Shown in pieces: positions 1 through 8,789 of a stretch of 64,000 nucleotides of DNA. This DNA is from Xenophilus sp. AP218F (lineage in GTDB: Bacteria; Pseudomonadota; Gammaproteobacteria; Burkholderiales; Chromobacteriaceae), in NCBI GenBank assembly GCA_002213445.1, contig NJIE01000003.1:124001-188000 (forward strand), given 5' to 3'. The position numbers and the translations under genes were made by a program. Position 1 is the first letter of the stretch; every line of letters starts with the position of its first letter. The notes under the pieces are model-generated. The model saw only the letters and a list, made by a program, of their open reading frames with translations, was not told where the DNA came from and did no database searches.

Positions 1-214
1 GGCCGCCCAAGCGCCGGAACCCGCGCCGACATCCGCGCCCATGGACTCGCCCTTGCTGGCCGCCATGGGCCACGAAGCGGCGGCGGCGGAGACGCTGGCC
101 GCGGCGCTTGGGTTGACTGTGGGGGAGGTTTACGCGATGCTGCTCGAGCTGGAGCTGGATGGCCAGGTGGCCAGCCTCCCCGGAGGCCGCTATCAACGCC
201 TGGCCAAACCCTGA
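1..214 (+). CDS. dprA: DprA (DNA processing protein), C-terminal fragment
   Basis: The gene enters from the left edge and only the last 70 codons are present, reading in frame from base 2 to a TGA at 212-214. The visible part is a proline/alanine-rich linker followed by a small winged-helix domain (LLAAMGHEAAAAETLAAALG, then a stretch ending GGRYQRLAKP), which matches the C-terminal DprA_WH domain of the RecA-loading, single-strand-DNA-binding protein used in transformation. The Rossmann-type core lies outside the window. Its position just before smg and topA is the usual betaproteobacterial order and supports the call. Confidence 0.85.
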   Translation, partial: AAQAPEPAPTSAPMDSPLLAAMGHEAAAAETLAAALGLTVGEVYAMLLELELDGQVASLPGGRYQRLAKP

Positions 215-245
215 TACGGAGCCTCGCTCCCACTGAAGATCCGAG

Positions 246-704
246 ATGTTTGACGTACTGACCTACCTATTTGAAGAATACAGCGACCCCAGCGCCTTCG
301 GGGACCGCAGCGCGCTGATGCGCCAACTGGAAGCCGCCGGCTTCGAGGACGACGAAATCAGCGACGCGCTCGACTGGCTCGACAGCGTCGGCAATACCGG
401 CATTTCCGCCTATGCCGGCGCCAACGACGGCGCGGGTTTGCGCATTTACGCCCAGAGCGAGCAGGAACACCTGCCGGTGGAAGTGCGCGGCCTGATCCAG
501 TTTCTGGAAGACAACGGCGCGCTCAACCCGGCGCAGCGCGAAATGCTGATCGACCGGCTGCTGGATCTGGACCCCGACGATCTGGACGTCGGCAGCGCCA
601 AACTGGTGGCGCTGATGGTGCTGTGGGCCCAGCAGGCGGAGTTGCCGATTCTGCTGGGCGAAGCCCTGCTCGAAGCGGTGCATGGCGAGCCGACCATGCA
701 ATAG
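246..704 (+). CDS. smg: Smg family protein (DUF494)
   Basis: This 152-residue acidic protein begins MFDVLTYLFEEY, the hallmark start of the Smg/DUF494 family, and has the family's usual length. No catalytic motif is visible and the molecular role of Smg is not established. It lies 31 bp after dprA and 149 bp before topA, and the dprA-smg-topA order is common in beta- and gammaproteobacteria. It probably shares a transcript with dprA. Confidence 0.9.
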   Translation: MFDVLTYLFEEYSDPSAFGDRSALMRQLEAAGFEDDEISDALDWLDSVGNTGISAYAGANDGAGLRIYAQSEQEHLPVEVRGLIQFLEDNGALNPAQREMLIDRLLDLDPDDLDVGSAKLVALMVLWAQQAELPILLGEALLEAVHGEPTMQ

Positions 705-853
705 CTTGTCAGCCGGAGCGGCCAGGCTTAACATGCCGCCGTCTGGCCAAGTGGCTGTCCGTGATCAAGAGCGCCCTTGCGCTCTTGTTTCGTTTGATGG
801 ATATAACAAGATGTATCCGCCGGCCCCGCCGGCTATTGAATTGAAAAGATAAT

Positions 854-3154
854 ATGCCCACCAGCCTCCTGATCGTCGAGTCGCCGTCGAAGGCGAAAAC
901 GCTGAAGAAATACCTGGGGCCGGACTTCGAAGTCCTGGCCTCCTACGGCCACGTGCGCGACCTGGTGCCGAAGAACGGCGCCGTCGATCCGGAAAAAGAC
1001 TTCGCCATGAAGTACCAGCTGATCGCGCGCAACAGCAAACACGTCGACGCCATCGTCGAGGCGGTTGCCAAGGTCGATCACGTCTATCTGGCGACTGACC
1101 CGGACCGCGAAGGCGAGGCCATCTCCTGGCATCTGGTCGAAATCCTCAACAAGAAAAAGCTGCTGAAGGACAAGACCGCCCAGCGCGTGGTGTTCCACGA
1201 AATCACCAAGAACGCGGTGCTGGAAGCGATCCAGAACCCGCGCGACATCGCCCAGGACCTGGTGGACGCGCAGCAGACCCGCCGCGCGCTGGACTATCTG
1301 GTGGGTTTCAACCTGTCGCCGCTGTTGTGGAAGAAGATCCGCCGCGGCCTGTCCGCCGGTCGCGTGCAAAGCCCGGCGCTGCGCCTGATTTGCGAGCGCG
1401 AGAACGAAATCAAGGCTTTCGTGCAACAGGAATACTGGTCCTTGCACCTGGACAGCCACAAGAGCCGCACCAAATTCTCGGCCAGGCTCACCACGCTCGA
1501 CGGCAAGAAGCTAGACCAGTTCGACATCGCCACCGAGGCCGACCAGAATGCGGCGCTGGCCAAGCTGGCCGGCCAGCCGGCCACCGTGGCTCACATCGAG
1601 AAGAAGAAGAAATCGCGCAGCCCGGCCGCGCCGTTCACCACCTCGACGCTGCAGCAGGAAGCCGTGCGCAAGCTGGGCATGACCACCGACCGCACCATGC
1701 GCACCGCGCAGCAGCTGTACGAAGGCATGGACACCGGCCACGGCACCGTCGGCCTGATCACCTATATGCGTACCGACTCGGTGGCGCTGGCCAATGAAGC
1801 CATCGAAGAAATCCGCGGCTACATCGGCGACAAGTTCGACGCCGATTTCCTGCCCAAGAACCCGGTGGCCTACAAGAACAAGTCCAAGAACGCGCAGGAA
1901 GCGCACGAGGCGATCCGCCCCACTTCCATCCTGCGCACGCCGGAATCGGTGAAGCCCTTCCTTACCACCGATCAGTTCAAGCTCTACGACATGATCTGGA
2001 AGCGGACGCTGGCCTGTCAGATGGCGCCGGCCAAGTTCGACACCACCAGCGTCGACATCCACGTCGGCCCGGGCGTGTTCCGCGCCAGCGGCCAGGTGCA
2101 GACTTTCGCCGGCTTCCTCGCCGTATACGAAGAGGATGTGGACGACGCCGAAGACGAAGACAACGCCAAGCTGCCGCTGCTGACCGAAGGCGAAGAGCTG
2201 CCGGTGGACAAGCTCTACGGCGAGCAACACTTCACCCAGCCGCCGCCGCGCTTCTCCGAAGCCAGCCTGGTGAAGGCGCTGGAAGAATTCGGCATCGGCC
2301 GGCCGTCCACTTACGCCAGCATCATCTCGACGCTGAAGGACCGCGAGTACGTGATCCTGGACAAGAAGCGCTTCTTGCCCACCGACACCGGCGACATCGT
2401 CAACAAGTTCCTGACCGAGCACTTCGCCCAGTACGTGGACTACAACTTCACCGCCAAGCTGGAAAACCAGTTGGACGAAATCGCCAGCGGCAGCCGCCAG
2501 TGGGTGCCGGTGATGGACAGCTTCTGGAAGGGGTTTTCCAAGCAGATCGCCGAAAAAGAAGGCATCAGCCGCGCGGAAGTCACCACCGAGAGCCTGGACG
2601 AAGCCTGCCCGAAATGCAGCAAGCCGCTGTCGATCAAGTTCGGCAAGCGCGGCCGCTTCATCGCCTGCACCGGCTACCCGGATTGCGACTACACCCGCAA
2701 TATCGGCGAAACCGCCGAACAGGCCGCCGCCGAGGCCGAAGCGCCGACGGTGATCGAGGATCGCACCTGCCCGGATTGCGGCGGCGAATTGCACATCAAG
2801 AAGGGCCGCTACGGCAAGTTCATCGGCTGCGCCAACTACCCGAAGTGCAAGCACATTGAGCCGCTGGAAAAGCCGCGCGACACCGGCGTGGAATGCCCGG
2901 AATGCAAGGCCGGCCACCTGATCGAACGCAAGAGCCGCTACGGCAAGCTGTTCTACAGCTGCAACACCTATCCGAAGTGCAAGTACGCCACCTGGAACCC
3001 GCCGGTGGCGGAAAAGTGCCCGCAGTGCGGCTGGCCGATCCTGACCATCAAGGTCACCAAGCGCCGTGGCACCGAGAAGGTATGCCCGCAGAAGGAATGC
3101 GGCTACGCCGAGCAGATCGCGCCGCCGGAAGGCAAGGAAGCCGAATCGGCCTGA
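854..3154 (+). CDS. topA: DNA topoisomerase I (type IA)
   Basis: The 766-residue protein relaxes negative supercoils by transient single-strand breakage. The N-terminal TOPRIM domain begins LLIVESPSKAKTLKKYLG and holds the acidic metal-binding motif TDPDREGEAISWHL near residue 80. The catalytic tyrosine is Tyr304 in LITYMRTDS. The C-terminus carries four cysteine-rich zinc-ribbon modules between about residues 585 and 755, each with CxxC pairs (CPKC/CTGYPDC, CPDC/CANYPKC, CPEC/CNTYPKC, CPQC/CPQKEC). Length and domain order are those of a full bacterial TopA. The ribosome-binding site is weak, but the start fits the conserved N-terminus. Confidence 0.98.
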   Translation: MPTSLLIVESPSKAKTLKKYLGPDFEVLASYGHVRDLVPKNGAVDPEKDFAMKYQLIARNSKHVDAIVEAVAKVDHVYLATDPDREGEAISWHLVEILNKKKLLKDKTAQRVVFHEITKNAVLEAIQNPRDIAQDLVDAQQTRRALDYLVGFNLSPLLWKKIRRGLSAGRVQSPALRLICERENEIKAFVQQEYWSLHLDSHKSRTKFSARLTTLDGKKLDQFDIATEADQNAALAKLAGQPATVAHIEKKKKSRSPAAPFTTSTLQQEAVRKLGMTTDRTMRTAQQLYEGMDTGHGTVGLITYMRTDSVALANEAIEEIRGYIGDKFDADFLPKNPVAYKNKSKNAQEAHEAIRPTSILRTPESVKPFLTTDQFKLYDMIWKRTLACQMAPAKFDTTSVDIHVGPGVFRASGQVQTFAGFLAVYEEDVDDAEDEDNAKLPLLTEGEELPVDKLYGEQHFTQPPPRFSEASLVKALEEFGIGRPSTYASIISTLKDREYVILDKKRFLPTDTGDIVNKFLTEHFAQYVDYNFTAKLENQLDEIASGSRQWVPVMDSFWKGFSKQIAEKEGISRAEVTTESLDEACPKCSKPLSIKFGKRGRFIACTGYPDCDYTRNIGETAEQAAAEAEAPTVIEDRTCPDCGGELHIKKGRYGKFIGCANYPKCKHIEPLEKPRDTGVECPECKAGHLIERKSRYGKLFYSCNTYPKCKYATWNPPVAEKCPQCGWPILTIKVTKRRGTEKVCPQKECGYAEQIAPPEGKEAESA

Positions 3155-3174
3155 GTGCCGTCCCGCTGATTCCG

Positions 3175-3197
3175 CCGCGCCCCCGGGCGCGGTTTTT
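3175..3197 (+). terminator. Rho-independent terminator of topA
   Basis: An 8-bp GC stem (CCGCGCCC paired with GGGCGCGG) is followed directly by five T residues, 20 bp after the topA stop codon. Confidence 0.8.
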
Positions 3198-3417
3198 CAT
3201 TGGCCGCCGCCGTTGCGTTTTTGGCCTGCGCCCGGCCGCGCGCCACCGCTGGATTCAAGCCGCCATCATGGCCAAGCCATTGATTTTATTGCCTGGCCGC
3301 CCGGGCAAGGGACTATCATGGCGGCAACCTTCGCGCCGGGCCCCTCCGGCGCCGCGCCGCCCGTCTCGCCGGACAGCCCGCTCCGGCCGGCGGCGTTTTG
3401 TTTTGAGAACGCAGCGC

Positions 3418-3795
3418 ATGAAAGTCAGCAGCCATTTCCTGTTTACCGGAGCCAGCACGCTCACCCTGATCGGCTTCGCCAGTCAGCAATACCTGCTGCT
3501 GGCCGCCGCCATCCTGATCAGCTTTTGCGCCATGGGCGTCGCCGATCGCGAGCAGCTGGGCGAGATGAACGCCTTCGCCGCCGCCGTCGCGCTGCCCGCC
3601 TCGCAGCGGCCGCTCTTGCCGCTGGACGCCTTTCGCGGCCAGGAGCTGATGTTCTATCACGCCGGCAGCCCGGTTTACCGGACGCTGATCGCCCGCGATT
3701 CGCGCTGGCAATGGCTGGGAGAGCAAGGCCAGGTGGCCGAGGAGCCGGGCTGCATCCGGGTCTACCCCGGCCATCTGTACCGCCACCAGGCCTGA
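3418..3795 (+). CDS. Small hypothetical membrane protein
   Basis: The protein has 125 residues. The first 40 form one or two hydrophobic segments (LTLIGFASQQYLLLAAAILI), followed by a soluble region with no motif I recognise. The ATG at 3418 is chosen because a GAGAA Shine-Dalgarno-like sequence lies about 9 nt upstream and the hydrophobic N-terminus starts there; upstream in-frame sequence is GC-rich and unlike coding sequence of this genome. It ends immediately before the stop codon of the convergent DUF1622 gene. Function is unknown. Confidence 0.6.
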   Translation: MKVSSHFLFTGASTLTLIGFASQQYLLLAAAILISFCAMGVADREQLGEMNAFAAAVALPASQRPLLPLDAFRGQELMFYHAGSPVYRTLIARDSRWQWLGEQGQVAEEPGCIRVYPGHLYRHQA

Positions 3796-4164
3796 TCAGC
3801 GCCGGGCGTCGCCCGATTCGGTTTCGCGGATTTCGTGCGCCAGGAAGTAGTTGAGCGCGGTGCGCAGCACGGCGATGGCGCCGAGCTTGCCGATCTGGTC
3901 CCAGCTCGGGGCCACCGCGGTGGAGAGGATGTCGGCCGCCAGTTGCAATTCCAGCGCCAGCGCCAGAAAGCGGGCGAAGGTCAGCCGCGCCTGCAGATAG
4001 CCGTAGCCGCCGCCCGCCGCGGCGCTTTTCAGATAACGCGCGGCCACCAGACAGATGCCGGCGCCGATGGCCAGCGCGCCCAGCGCCTCCACGCCCAGCT
4101 TCAGCCACAGCACCAGGTTGAGAATCAGTTCTTCGACGCCGGATTCGGCGGGGGAAATCATCAT
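3796..4164 (-). CDS. DUF1622 family membrane protein
   Basis: This 122-residue integral membrane protein has about three hydrophobic segments. Its text matches DUF1622: an early helix (LGALAIGAGICLVAARYL), a middle LEFQLAADIL-like stretch (here LALELQLAADIL), and an ending RTALNYFLAHEIRE. Family members are small inner-membrane proteins of unknown function. It is followed on the same strand, with a 67-bp gap, by dgkA and the glutathione operon upstream, so read-through from those genes is possible. Confidence 0.8.
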   Translation of the reverse strand: MMISPAESGVEELILNLVLWLKLGVEALGALAIGAGICLVAARYLKSAAAGGGYGYLQARLTFARFLALALELQLAADILSTAVAPSWDQIGKLGAIAVLRTALNYFLAHEIRETESGDARR

Positions 4165-4231
4165 GCGCAGCCTCCTTGCTTATGGTCAGAGTCGGCGGGC
4201 GCCGGCCGGTTCCGCGCCGGCTCAGGCGCGA

Positions 4232-4615
4232 TCACCCCAGCAGCACGATGCTCCACACCGCGGCCAGGTTGATCAGGCCCAAGAGCTGGGCGGCGCTGCC
4301 CATGTCCTTGGCGCGCTTGGCCAGCGGGTGGCGTTCCAGCGAAGTATGATCCACCGCCGCCTCGATGGCGGAATTGAGCAGCTCGATGATCAGCGTCGCC
4401 AGACTGGAGGCCACCAGCAAGGCCCGCTCCAGCGGGTGGGCGTGAATGATGAAGGCCAGCGGGATCAAAACGGCGGCCAGCAGCACCAGCTGGCGAAAGG
4501 CGTCTTCGTGGCGGAAGGCCGCCTTGAGGCCGTCCAGCGAATAGCCCAGCGCGTTGATCAGCCGGACCAGGCCGGTTTTGCCCTTGAACGGGCTTTCCTT
4601 GTTCGCGTCGCTCAT
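4232..4615 (-). CDS. dgkA: Diacylglycerol kinase DgkA
   Basis: A 127-residue, three-helix inner-membrane enzyme that phosphorylates diacylglycerol to phosphatidic acid. The family signature is clear: an N-terminal amphipathic region (GLVRLINALGYSLDGLKAAF), the acidic-site segment ELLNSAIEAAVDH, and a K-A-KDMGSAAQLL motif before the last helix. The reading frame is open far upstream, but the start at 4615 gives the family length and lies 2 bp after the apbE stop, so it is the last gene of the gshA-gshB-apbE-dgkA operon. DgkA recycles diacylglycerol released by osmoregulated glucan or lipopolysaccharide modification; its link to glutathione genes is positional only. Confidence 0.95.
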   Translation of the reverse strand: MSDANKESPFKGKTGLVRLINALGYSLDGLKAAFRHEDAFRQLVLLAAVLIPLAFIIHAHPLERALLVASSLATLIIELLNSAIEAAVDHTSLERHPLAKRAKDMGSAAQLLGLINLAAVWSIVLLG

Positions 4616-4617
4616 CT

Positions 4618-5694
4618 TCACTCCACGGTATGCGCGCGCGGCGCAGGCTGCAGCCACGCCAACCGCCGGGCCAGCGGCCCGCTGATCCAGACCTCGCCCG
4701 CCCCGTCCACCAGCAGCCACTGCCGCACGCCGAAACGCTGGGCATAATAGCCGGCTCGCGCCGGCCCCGCCAGATACAGGGGCTTGCTGGCCGCGTCGGA
4801 CAGCATGCCGGCTTCCGGCCCCGGCCCGGTCAGCACCGTGGCCGCCTGCATCTTGCAGTCGGCATTCCCGTCGCGCGGGTCCACCAAATGACAATGCCGC
4901 CTGCCCTGCGCGGAGAAATAGCGCTGGTAATCGCCGGAGGTGCCGATGGCTTCGCCGTCGTTGAGGGTCGCCACCGCCATCGCCCGGTTCTCGCGCGGGT
5001 GCTGGATGCCCACCTTCCAGGCGCTGCCGTCCGGCTTGACGCCGATGGCCAGCACATTGCCGCCGATATTGATCAGCCCGGACTTGACCCCGGCGCGCAG
5101 CAGCTCGCCGCGCACCCGGTCCAGCGCCCAGCCCTTGGCGATGCCGCCCAGGTCCACCGCCACCTCGCGGTTGGCCGAGCGCGCCGCGCCGTCCCGCAAG
5201 GTCAGATCGCTCATGCGCGGCCTGGCCGCCACCAGCGCCTGCAAGCGGGCCGGATCGGGCAGGACCGCGGCGTAATTGTCGGCGTGGAAGCCCCACAGCG
5301 CCACCAGCTTGCCGATGGCCGGCGAGAACAGGCCGTCGGACAGCGCCTCGTAGCGCTGCGAAGCCGCCAGCAGGCCCATCAGGTCGGGCGCGACGCGCTG
5401 CGGCCGGCCGGCGGCGATGGCGTCGTTGAGCGCCATCAGCTCGCTGCCCGGCTGCCAGGCGTGCAGACGCCGGTGCAGGCTGTCCAGATCGGCCAGCGCC
5501 CCGGCCACCGCTTGCCGCGCCCGATCCGGCGGCAGGCCGGCGACGGTGATCTCGACGCGGGTGCCGAACACATAGCTTTCCTGCTGGTAAGGCTGGGCCG
5601 CCGGCTGACAGCCGGCCAGCAGCGCAAAAGCAAAAGCCAACCCCGGGGTTGGCCATGCGGACGACGTCGCGGCCTGCCGCGTCAATGCTGGCAA
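4618..5694 (-). CDS. apbE: FAD:protein FMN transferase, ApbE lipoprotein
   Basis: This 358-residue ApbE-family protein covalently attaches FMN to threonines of membrane flavoproteins such as Nqr or Rnf subunits. A lipobox-like signal ([11 protein letters not shown]) places it as an outward-facing lipoprotein. Family motifs are present: GTRVEIT near the N-terminus, [21 protein letters not shown], and the metal-site region [15 protein letters not shown]. Translation appears to start at TTG 5694, with GGAG 5 nt upstream inside the 3' end of gshB, so the two genes overlap by 13 bp. The flavoprotein target is not encoded in this window. Confidence 0.93.
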   Translation of the reverse strand: MPALTRQAATSSAWPTPGLAFAFALLAGCQPAAQPYQQESYVFGTRVEITVAGLPPDRARQAVAGALADLDSLHRRLHAWQPGSELMALNDAIAAGRPQRVAPDLMGLLAASQRYEALSDGLFSPAIGKLVALWGFHADNYAAVLPDPARLQALVAARPRMSDLTLRDGAARSANREVAVDLGGIAKGWALDRVRGELLRAGVKSGLINIGGNVLAIGVKPDGSAWKVGIQHPRENRAMAVATLNDGEAIGTSGDYQRYFSAQGRRHCHLVDPRDGNADCKMQAATVLTGPGPEAGMLSDAASKPLYLAGPARAGYYAQRFGVRQWLLVDGAGEVWISGPLARRLAWLQPAPRAHTVE

Positions 5695-6626
5695 TGCCGC
5701 TCCAGCGCGTCGATGTAGAGGCCGGCGACGTTGATCTCGGCCTGATCCATGATTTCGCGGAAGCAGGTGGGGCTGGTGACGTTGACTTCGGTGAGGTAAT
5801 GGCCGATCACGTCCAGCCCCGCCAGCAGGATGCCGCGCTTCTTCAGCTCCGGCGCCACCGCCCGCGCGATTTCTCGGTCGCGCTCGGTCAGCGGCCGCGC
5901 CTCGCCGCGGCCGCCGGCGGCCAGATTGCCGCGCGTCTCGCCCGCCGCCGGAATCCGCGCCAGGCAGTAGTCGACCGGCTCGCCGTCTATCACCAGGATG
6001 CGCTTGTCGCCGTCGCGGATTTCCGGAATGTAGCGCTGCGCCATGATGGTGCGCGCGCCGCGCAGGGTGATGGTTTCGATGATCACGCTCAGGTTGGCGT
6101 CATCCGGCCGCACCCGGAAAATGCTGTCGCCGCCCATGCTGTCCAGAGGCTTGAGGATCACGTCCTGGTGCTGGTTGACGAAGGCGCGCAGGCGCGCGGC
6201 CTCGCCGCTGATCAGCGTCGGCGAGATCAAGTCCGGGAAGTGGAGGATGGCCAGCTTCTCGTTGAAGTCGCGCAGCGCCTGGCCGCTGGTGAACACCTTG
6301 ACGCCCTGCGCCTCGGCCAGCGAGAACAGCTGCGAAGCGTACAGATACTCCATGTCGAACGGCGGGTCCTTGCGCATCACCACCGCGCTGAAGGCGGTAA
6401 GCGGCTGGCGCAGGGTCTGGCCCAGCTTGTACCAGACCGGCCGGTCCTCGGTCACCGCCAGATCGGCGGCGTCGACCAGCACCCGGCCGCCTTCCACCGA
6501 CAACTGCCGCGCCTCGGCGAAGCTGATGGCGTGGCCGCGACGATGCGCCTCCTCCATCATGGCGAAGGTGGTGTCCTTGTAAATCTTGAAGTGCTCCAGC
6601 GGGTCGGCGATGAATAGAATTCGCAT
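5682..6626 (-). CDS. gshB: Glutathione synthetase
   Basis: A 314-residue ATP-grasp ligase that adds glycine to gamma-glutamylcysteine. Recognisable GshB segments are [18 protein letters not shown] at the start, [33 protein letters not shown] (the ATP-grasp lysine and glycine-rich loop), and [20 protein letters not shown] near the C-terminus. The ATG at 6626 is preceded by AGGA that also codes for the end of the upstream gene, 2 bp away, so translation is probably coupled. It overlaps apbE by 13 bp. Confidence 0.97.
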   Translation of the reverse strand: MRILFIADPLEHFKIYKDTTFAMMEEAHRRGHAISFAEARQLSVEGGRVLVDAADLAVTEDRPVWYKLGQTLRQPLTAFSAVVMRKDPPFDMEYLYASQLFSLAEAQGVKVFTSGQALRDFNEKLAILHFPDLISPTLISGEAARLRAFVNQHQDVILKPLDSMGGDSIFRVRPDDANLSVIIETITLRGARTIMAQRYIPEIRDGDKRILVIDGEPVDYCLARIPAAGETRGNLAAGGRGEARPLTERDREIARAVAPELKKRGILLAGLDVIGHYLTEVNVTSPTCFREIMDQAEINVAGLYIDALERHCQH

Positions 6627-6628
6627 GC

Positions 6629-7252
6629 TTATCGGTCCTCGGTTGACTGGCTGGCTTCGCGCATCATCTTCTCCATGCCGGCGCGCGCCTTTTTCATCCT
6701 GTCGCCGCTTTGCAAGGCTGCGGCGATAAATTCCTCTTCGCTGGCCACCGTGTAGGAGCAGCCGGCAAAGGGCAGCATCTTGGCCTGCTCGTCGTCGCCC
6801 AGCCATGCCGCCAAGGGGTTGGACGACATCCAGTAAGCCGACAGCATCGGCCCATCCTGGCCGACGAAGCGATAATACTGCTCCTGGCCCTGCGTCGGCG
6901 CGCGCGCCATGCCCTGCGAGGCGGCGAGGCCGGATACCGGCGCCTCTCCGGACAAAGGCACCGCCACGAATTGCTTATGCAAGGCCAGTTGCCGGAATTC
7001 GCGCCCGAACACCCGCAGCGGCTGGTCAAGATCGTACACATACAGGCCCAGAGCGCTGGCCTCTTCGTTCTTGCGCATCCAGCCAGGACCCTGGTCTATC
7101 GCCAAGTCGAACAGCGCCGGCTGCAAAGCCTGATAGCGCTCCCAGGACGCGCACTGCACCAGCTCCGCCACGTTTCGCGGGGTCAGCGCCTCATTCGCGG
7201 CGACCGATCCCGCAGCGGCGAGGCAGGCCAAGCCCAGCCAGACAGCCTTCAT
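6629..7252 (-). CDS. Uncharacterised secreted protein between gshA and gshB
   Basis: The 207-residue protein has a Sec signal peptide ([18 protein letters not shown], cleavage likely after ANA-like residues near position 19) and then a soluble domain I cannot assign to a family. Two cysteines are visible in the mature part (VQCASWERY and FAGCSYTV), which could form a disulfide in the periplasm. The C-terminus is lysine/glutamate-rich. It overlaps the gshA stop by 4 bp (ATGA) and ends 2 bp before gshB, so it is locked into the glutathione operon. Function is unknown; a periplasmic role tied to thiol chemistry is only a guess. Confidence 0.75.
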   Translation of the reverse strand: MKAVWLGLACLAAAGSVAANEALTPRNVAELVQCASWERYQALQPALFDLAIDQGPGWMRKNEEASALGLYVYDLDQPLRVFGREFRQLALHKQFVAVPLSGEAPVSGLAASQGMARAPTQGQEQYYRFVGQDGPMLSAYWMSSNPLAAWLGDDEQAKMLPFAGCSYTVASEEEFIAAALQSGDRMKKARAGMEKMMREASQSTEDR

Positions 7253-8538
7253 TCGTCTGCGTCCGGATCGGTGGCTTCCAGCTCCAGCGACGCGGCCAGC
7301 AGCGCCAGACGCGAGATCACGCCGTAAGCATAGAAGCGGTTGGGCGCACAGTCCGGCAGGCCCTTGCGGTCCGGCAGGCACGGCGTCTCGAACGACAAGG
7401 GCACGAAGTGCATGCCCGGCGCGTTGAGATTTTCGTCGATGCCGCGGCCGGTATGCACGCGATAGAAGCCGCCGATCACGTAGCGGTCCATCATGTAGAC
7501 CACCGGCTCGGCCACCGCCTCGTTCACCGTCTCGAAAGTGTAGACGCCTTCCTGCACGATCACCTCGGAGACTTCCAGCCCTTCCTTCACCACCGACATC
7601 TTGTTGCGCGCCTTGCGGTTGAGGCCGATCACCTCGTCCGGGCTCTTCACGCTCATCACGCCCATGCCGTAGGTGCCGGCGTCGGCCTTGACGATGACGA
7701 AGGGGTCGTTGTCGATGCCGTACTCGCGGTATTTGACGCGGATCTTGTCCAGCATCTGCGACACCGTCTCGGCCAGTTGCTCCTCGCCGGTGCGGGCGTG
7801 GAAGTCCAGGCCCCCGCAGCTGGCGAAATAGGGGTTGATGGTCCACGGGTCGATGGAGATCAGCTTGGCGAACTCATCGCACACCTTGTCGTAAGCGGCG
7901 AAGTGGTTGCTCTTGCGCCGCACCGCCCAACCGGCGTGCGCCGGCGGCAAGAGCGTCTGTTCCAGATTGGCCAGGATCTCCGGCACGCCGCCAGACAAAT
8001 CGTTGTTGAGCAGCACCACGCAGGGATTGAAGCCGTCGGCCAGCACCAGACGGTTGCCGCGACGCTGGATGGGCTCCAGCGTCACGCTGTCGCCGTTGGC
8101 GGTGGCCAGCGCGGTCGGCTCGGTGATTTCCGGATTGAGGCTGCCCAGGCGCACCTTGAGGCCGGCCTGCTCGAAGATGTGCACCAGGGTGGCGACGTTT
8201 TGCAGGTAAAAGGTGTTGCGGGTGTGGTTTTCCGGAATCAGCAGGATGCTGCGCGCTTCCGGGCAGACTTTTTCCACCGCGCTTTGCGCCGCCTGCACCG
8301 CCAGCGGCAGGAATTCGGGATTGAGATTGTTGTGGCCGCCGGGAAACAGATTCATGTCCACCGGCGCCAGCTTGAAGCCGCTGTTGCGCAGGTCCACCGA
8401 GCCGTAGAACGGCGTGGCGTGGGCATGCCACTGGCTACGGAACCAGTGTTCGATCTGTGGCTGGGCGGTCAGGATACGGCTTTCCAGCTCGTGAAGCGGG
8501 CCGGTGAGGGCGGTCGCCAGATGCGGAACGGGCGGCAT
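7249..8538 (-). CDS. gshA: Glutamate-cysteine ligase, ATP-grasp-like GshA family
   Basis: This 429-residue enzyme makes gamma-glutamylcysteine, the first step of glutathione synthesis. It resembles the Acidithiobacillus ferrooxidans/betaproteobacterial GshA type and not the E. coli type: conserved blocks include FYGSVDLRNSGFKLAPVDMN, FPGGHNNLN, LLNNDLSGG, VIVKADAGTYGMGVM and YVIGGFYRVHTGRGIDENLN. It is the first gene of the minus-strand operon gshA - unknown - gshB - apbE - dgkA and overlaps the next gene by 4 bp. No strong promoter is obvious in the 250-bp GC-rich gap upstream. Confidence 0.93.
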   Translation of the reverse strand: MPPVPHLATALTGPLHELESRILTAQPQIEHWFRSQWHAHATPFYGSVDLRNSGFKLAPVDMNLFPGGHNNLNPEFLPLAVQAAQSAVEKVCPEARSILLIPENHTRNTFYLQNVATLVHIFEQAGLKVRLGSLNPEITEPTALATANGDSVTLEPIQRRGNRLVLADGFNPCVVLLNNDLSGGVPEILANLEQTLLPPAHAGWAVRRKSNHFAAYDKVCDEFAKLISIDPWTINPYFASCGGLDFHARTGEEQLAETVSQMLDKIRVKYREYGIDNDPFVIVKADAGTYGMGVMSVKSPDEVIGLNRKARNKMSVVKEGLEVSEVIVQEGVYTFETVNEAVAEPVVYMMDRYVIGGFYRVHTGRGIDENLNAPGMHFVPLSFETPCLPDRKGLPDCAPNRFYAYGVISRLALLAASLELEATDPDADE

Positions 8539-8736
8539 GAAATCCCCTTGCTTGCTTGAAAGAATTGATAGATGGTGGGGACGCGGCGGCCCTTATTCAA
8601 GCCTGCCCGGCCTCATCCCGCCATTTGCCGGGCCCGGCCGGAGGCCGCGCCGCGCGGCCGGCAATGGTATTTCATGATACGCCCGGCCGCGCGCGCGCCC
8701 AAGCCGGCGAGCGCGAACGCGCTGTTTTGCCGCGAC

Positions 8737-8765
8737 AAACAAAACGCCCGGCGCAAGGCCGGGCG
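8737..8765 (-). terminator. Rho-independent terminator of the PfkB-family kinase gene
   Basis: Read on the minus strand this is a CGCCCGGC/GCCGGGCG stem with loop CTTGC-like bases and then TTTTGTTTG, 24 bp after the kinase stop. The rest of 8539-8789 is GC-rich, with no further gene that I can see. Confidence 0.8.
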
Positions 8766-8789
8766 GAGTCGGAACGGAAGGAGCGGCGC

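Noticed and set aside
1511-2917. Very long minus-strand reading frame antisense to topA, and similar long antisense frames across secA, the FtsA/FtsZ genes and others
   Set aside because: In GC-rich DNA the frame opposite a real gene is often open; these products are rich in Arg, His, Gln and Val without domain structure, and the sense genes are certain.
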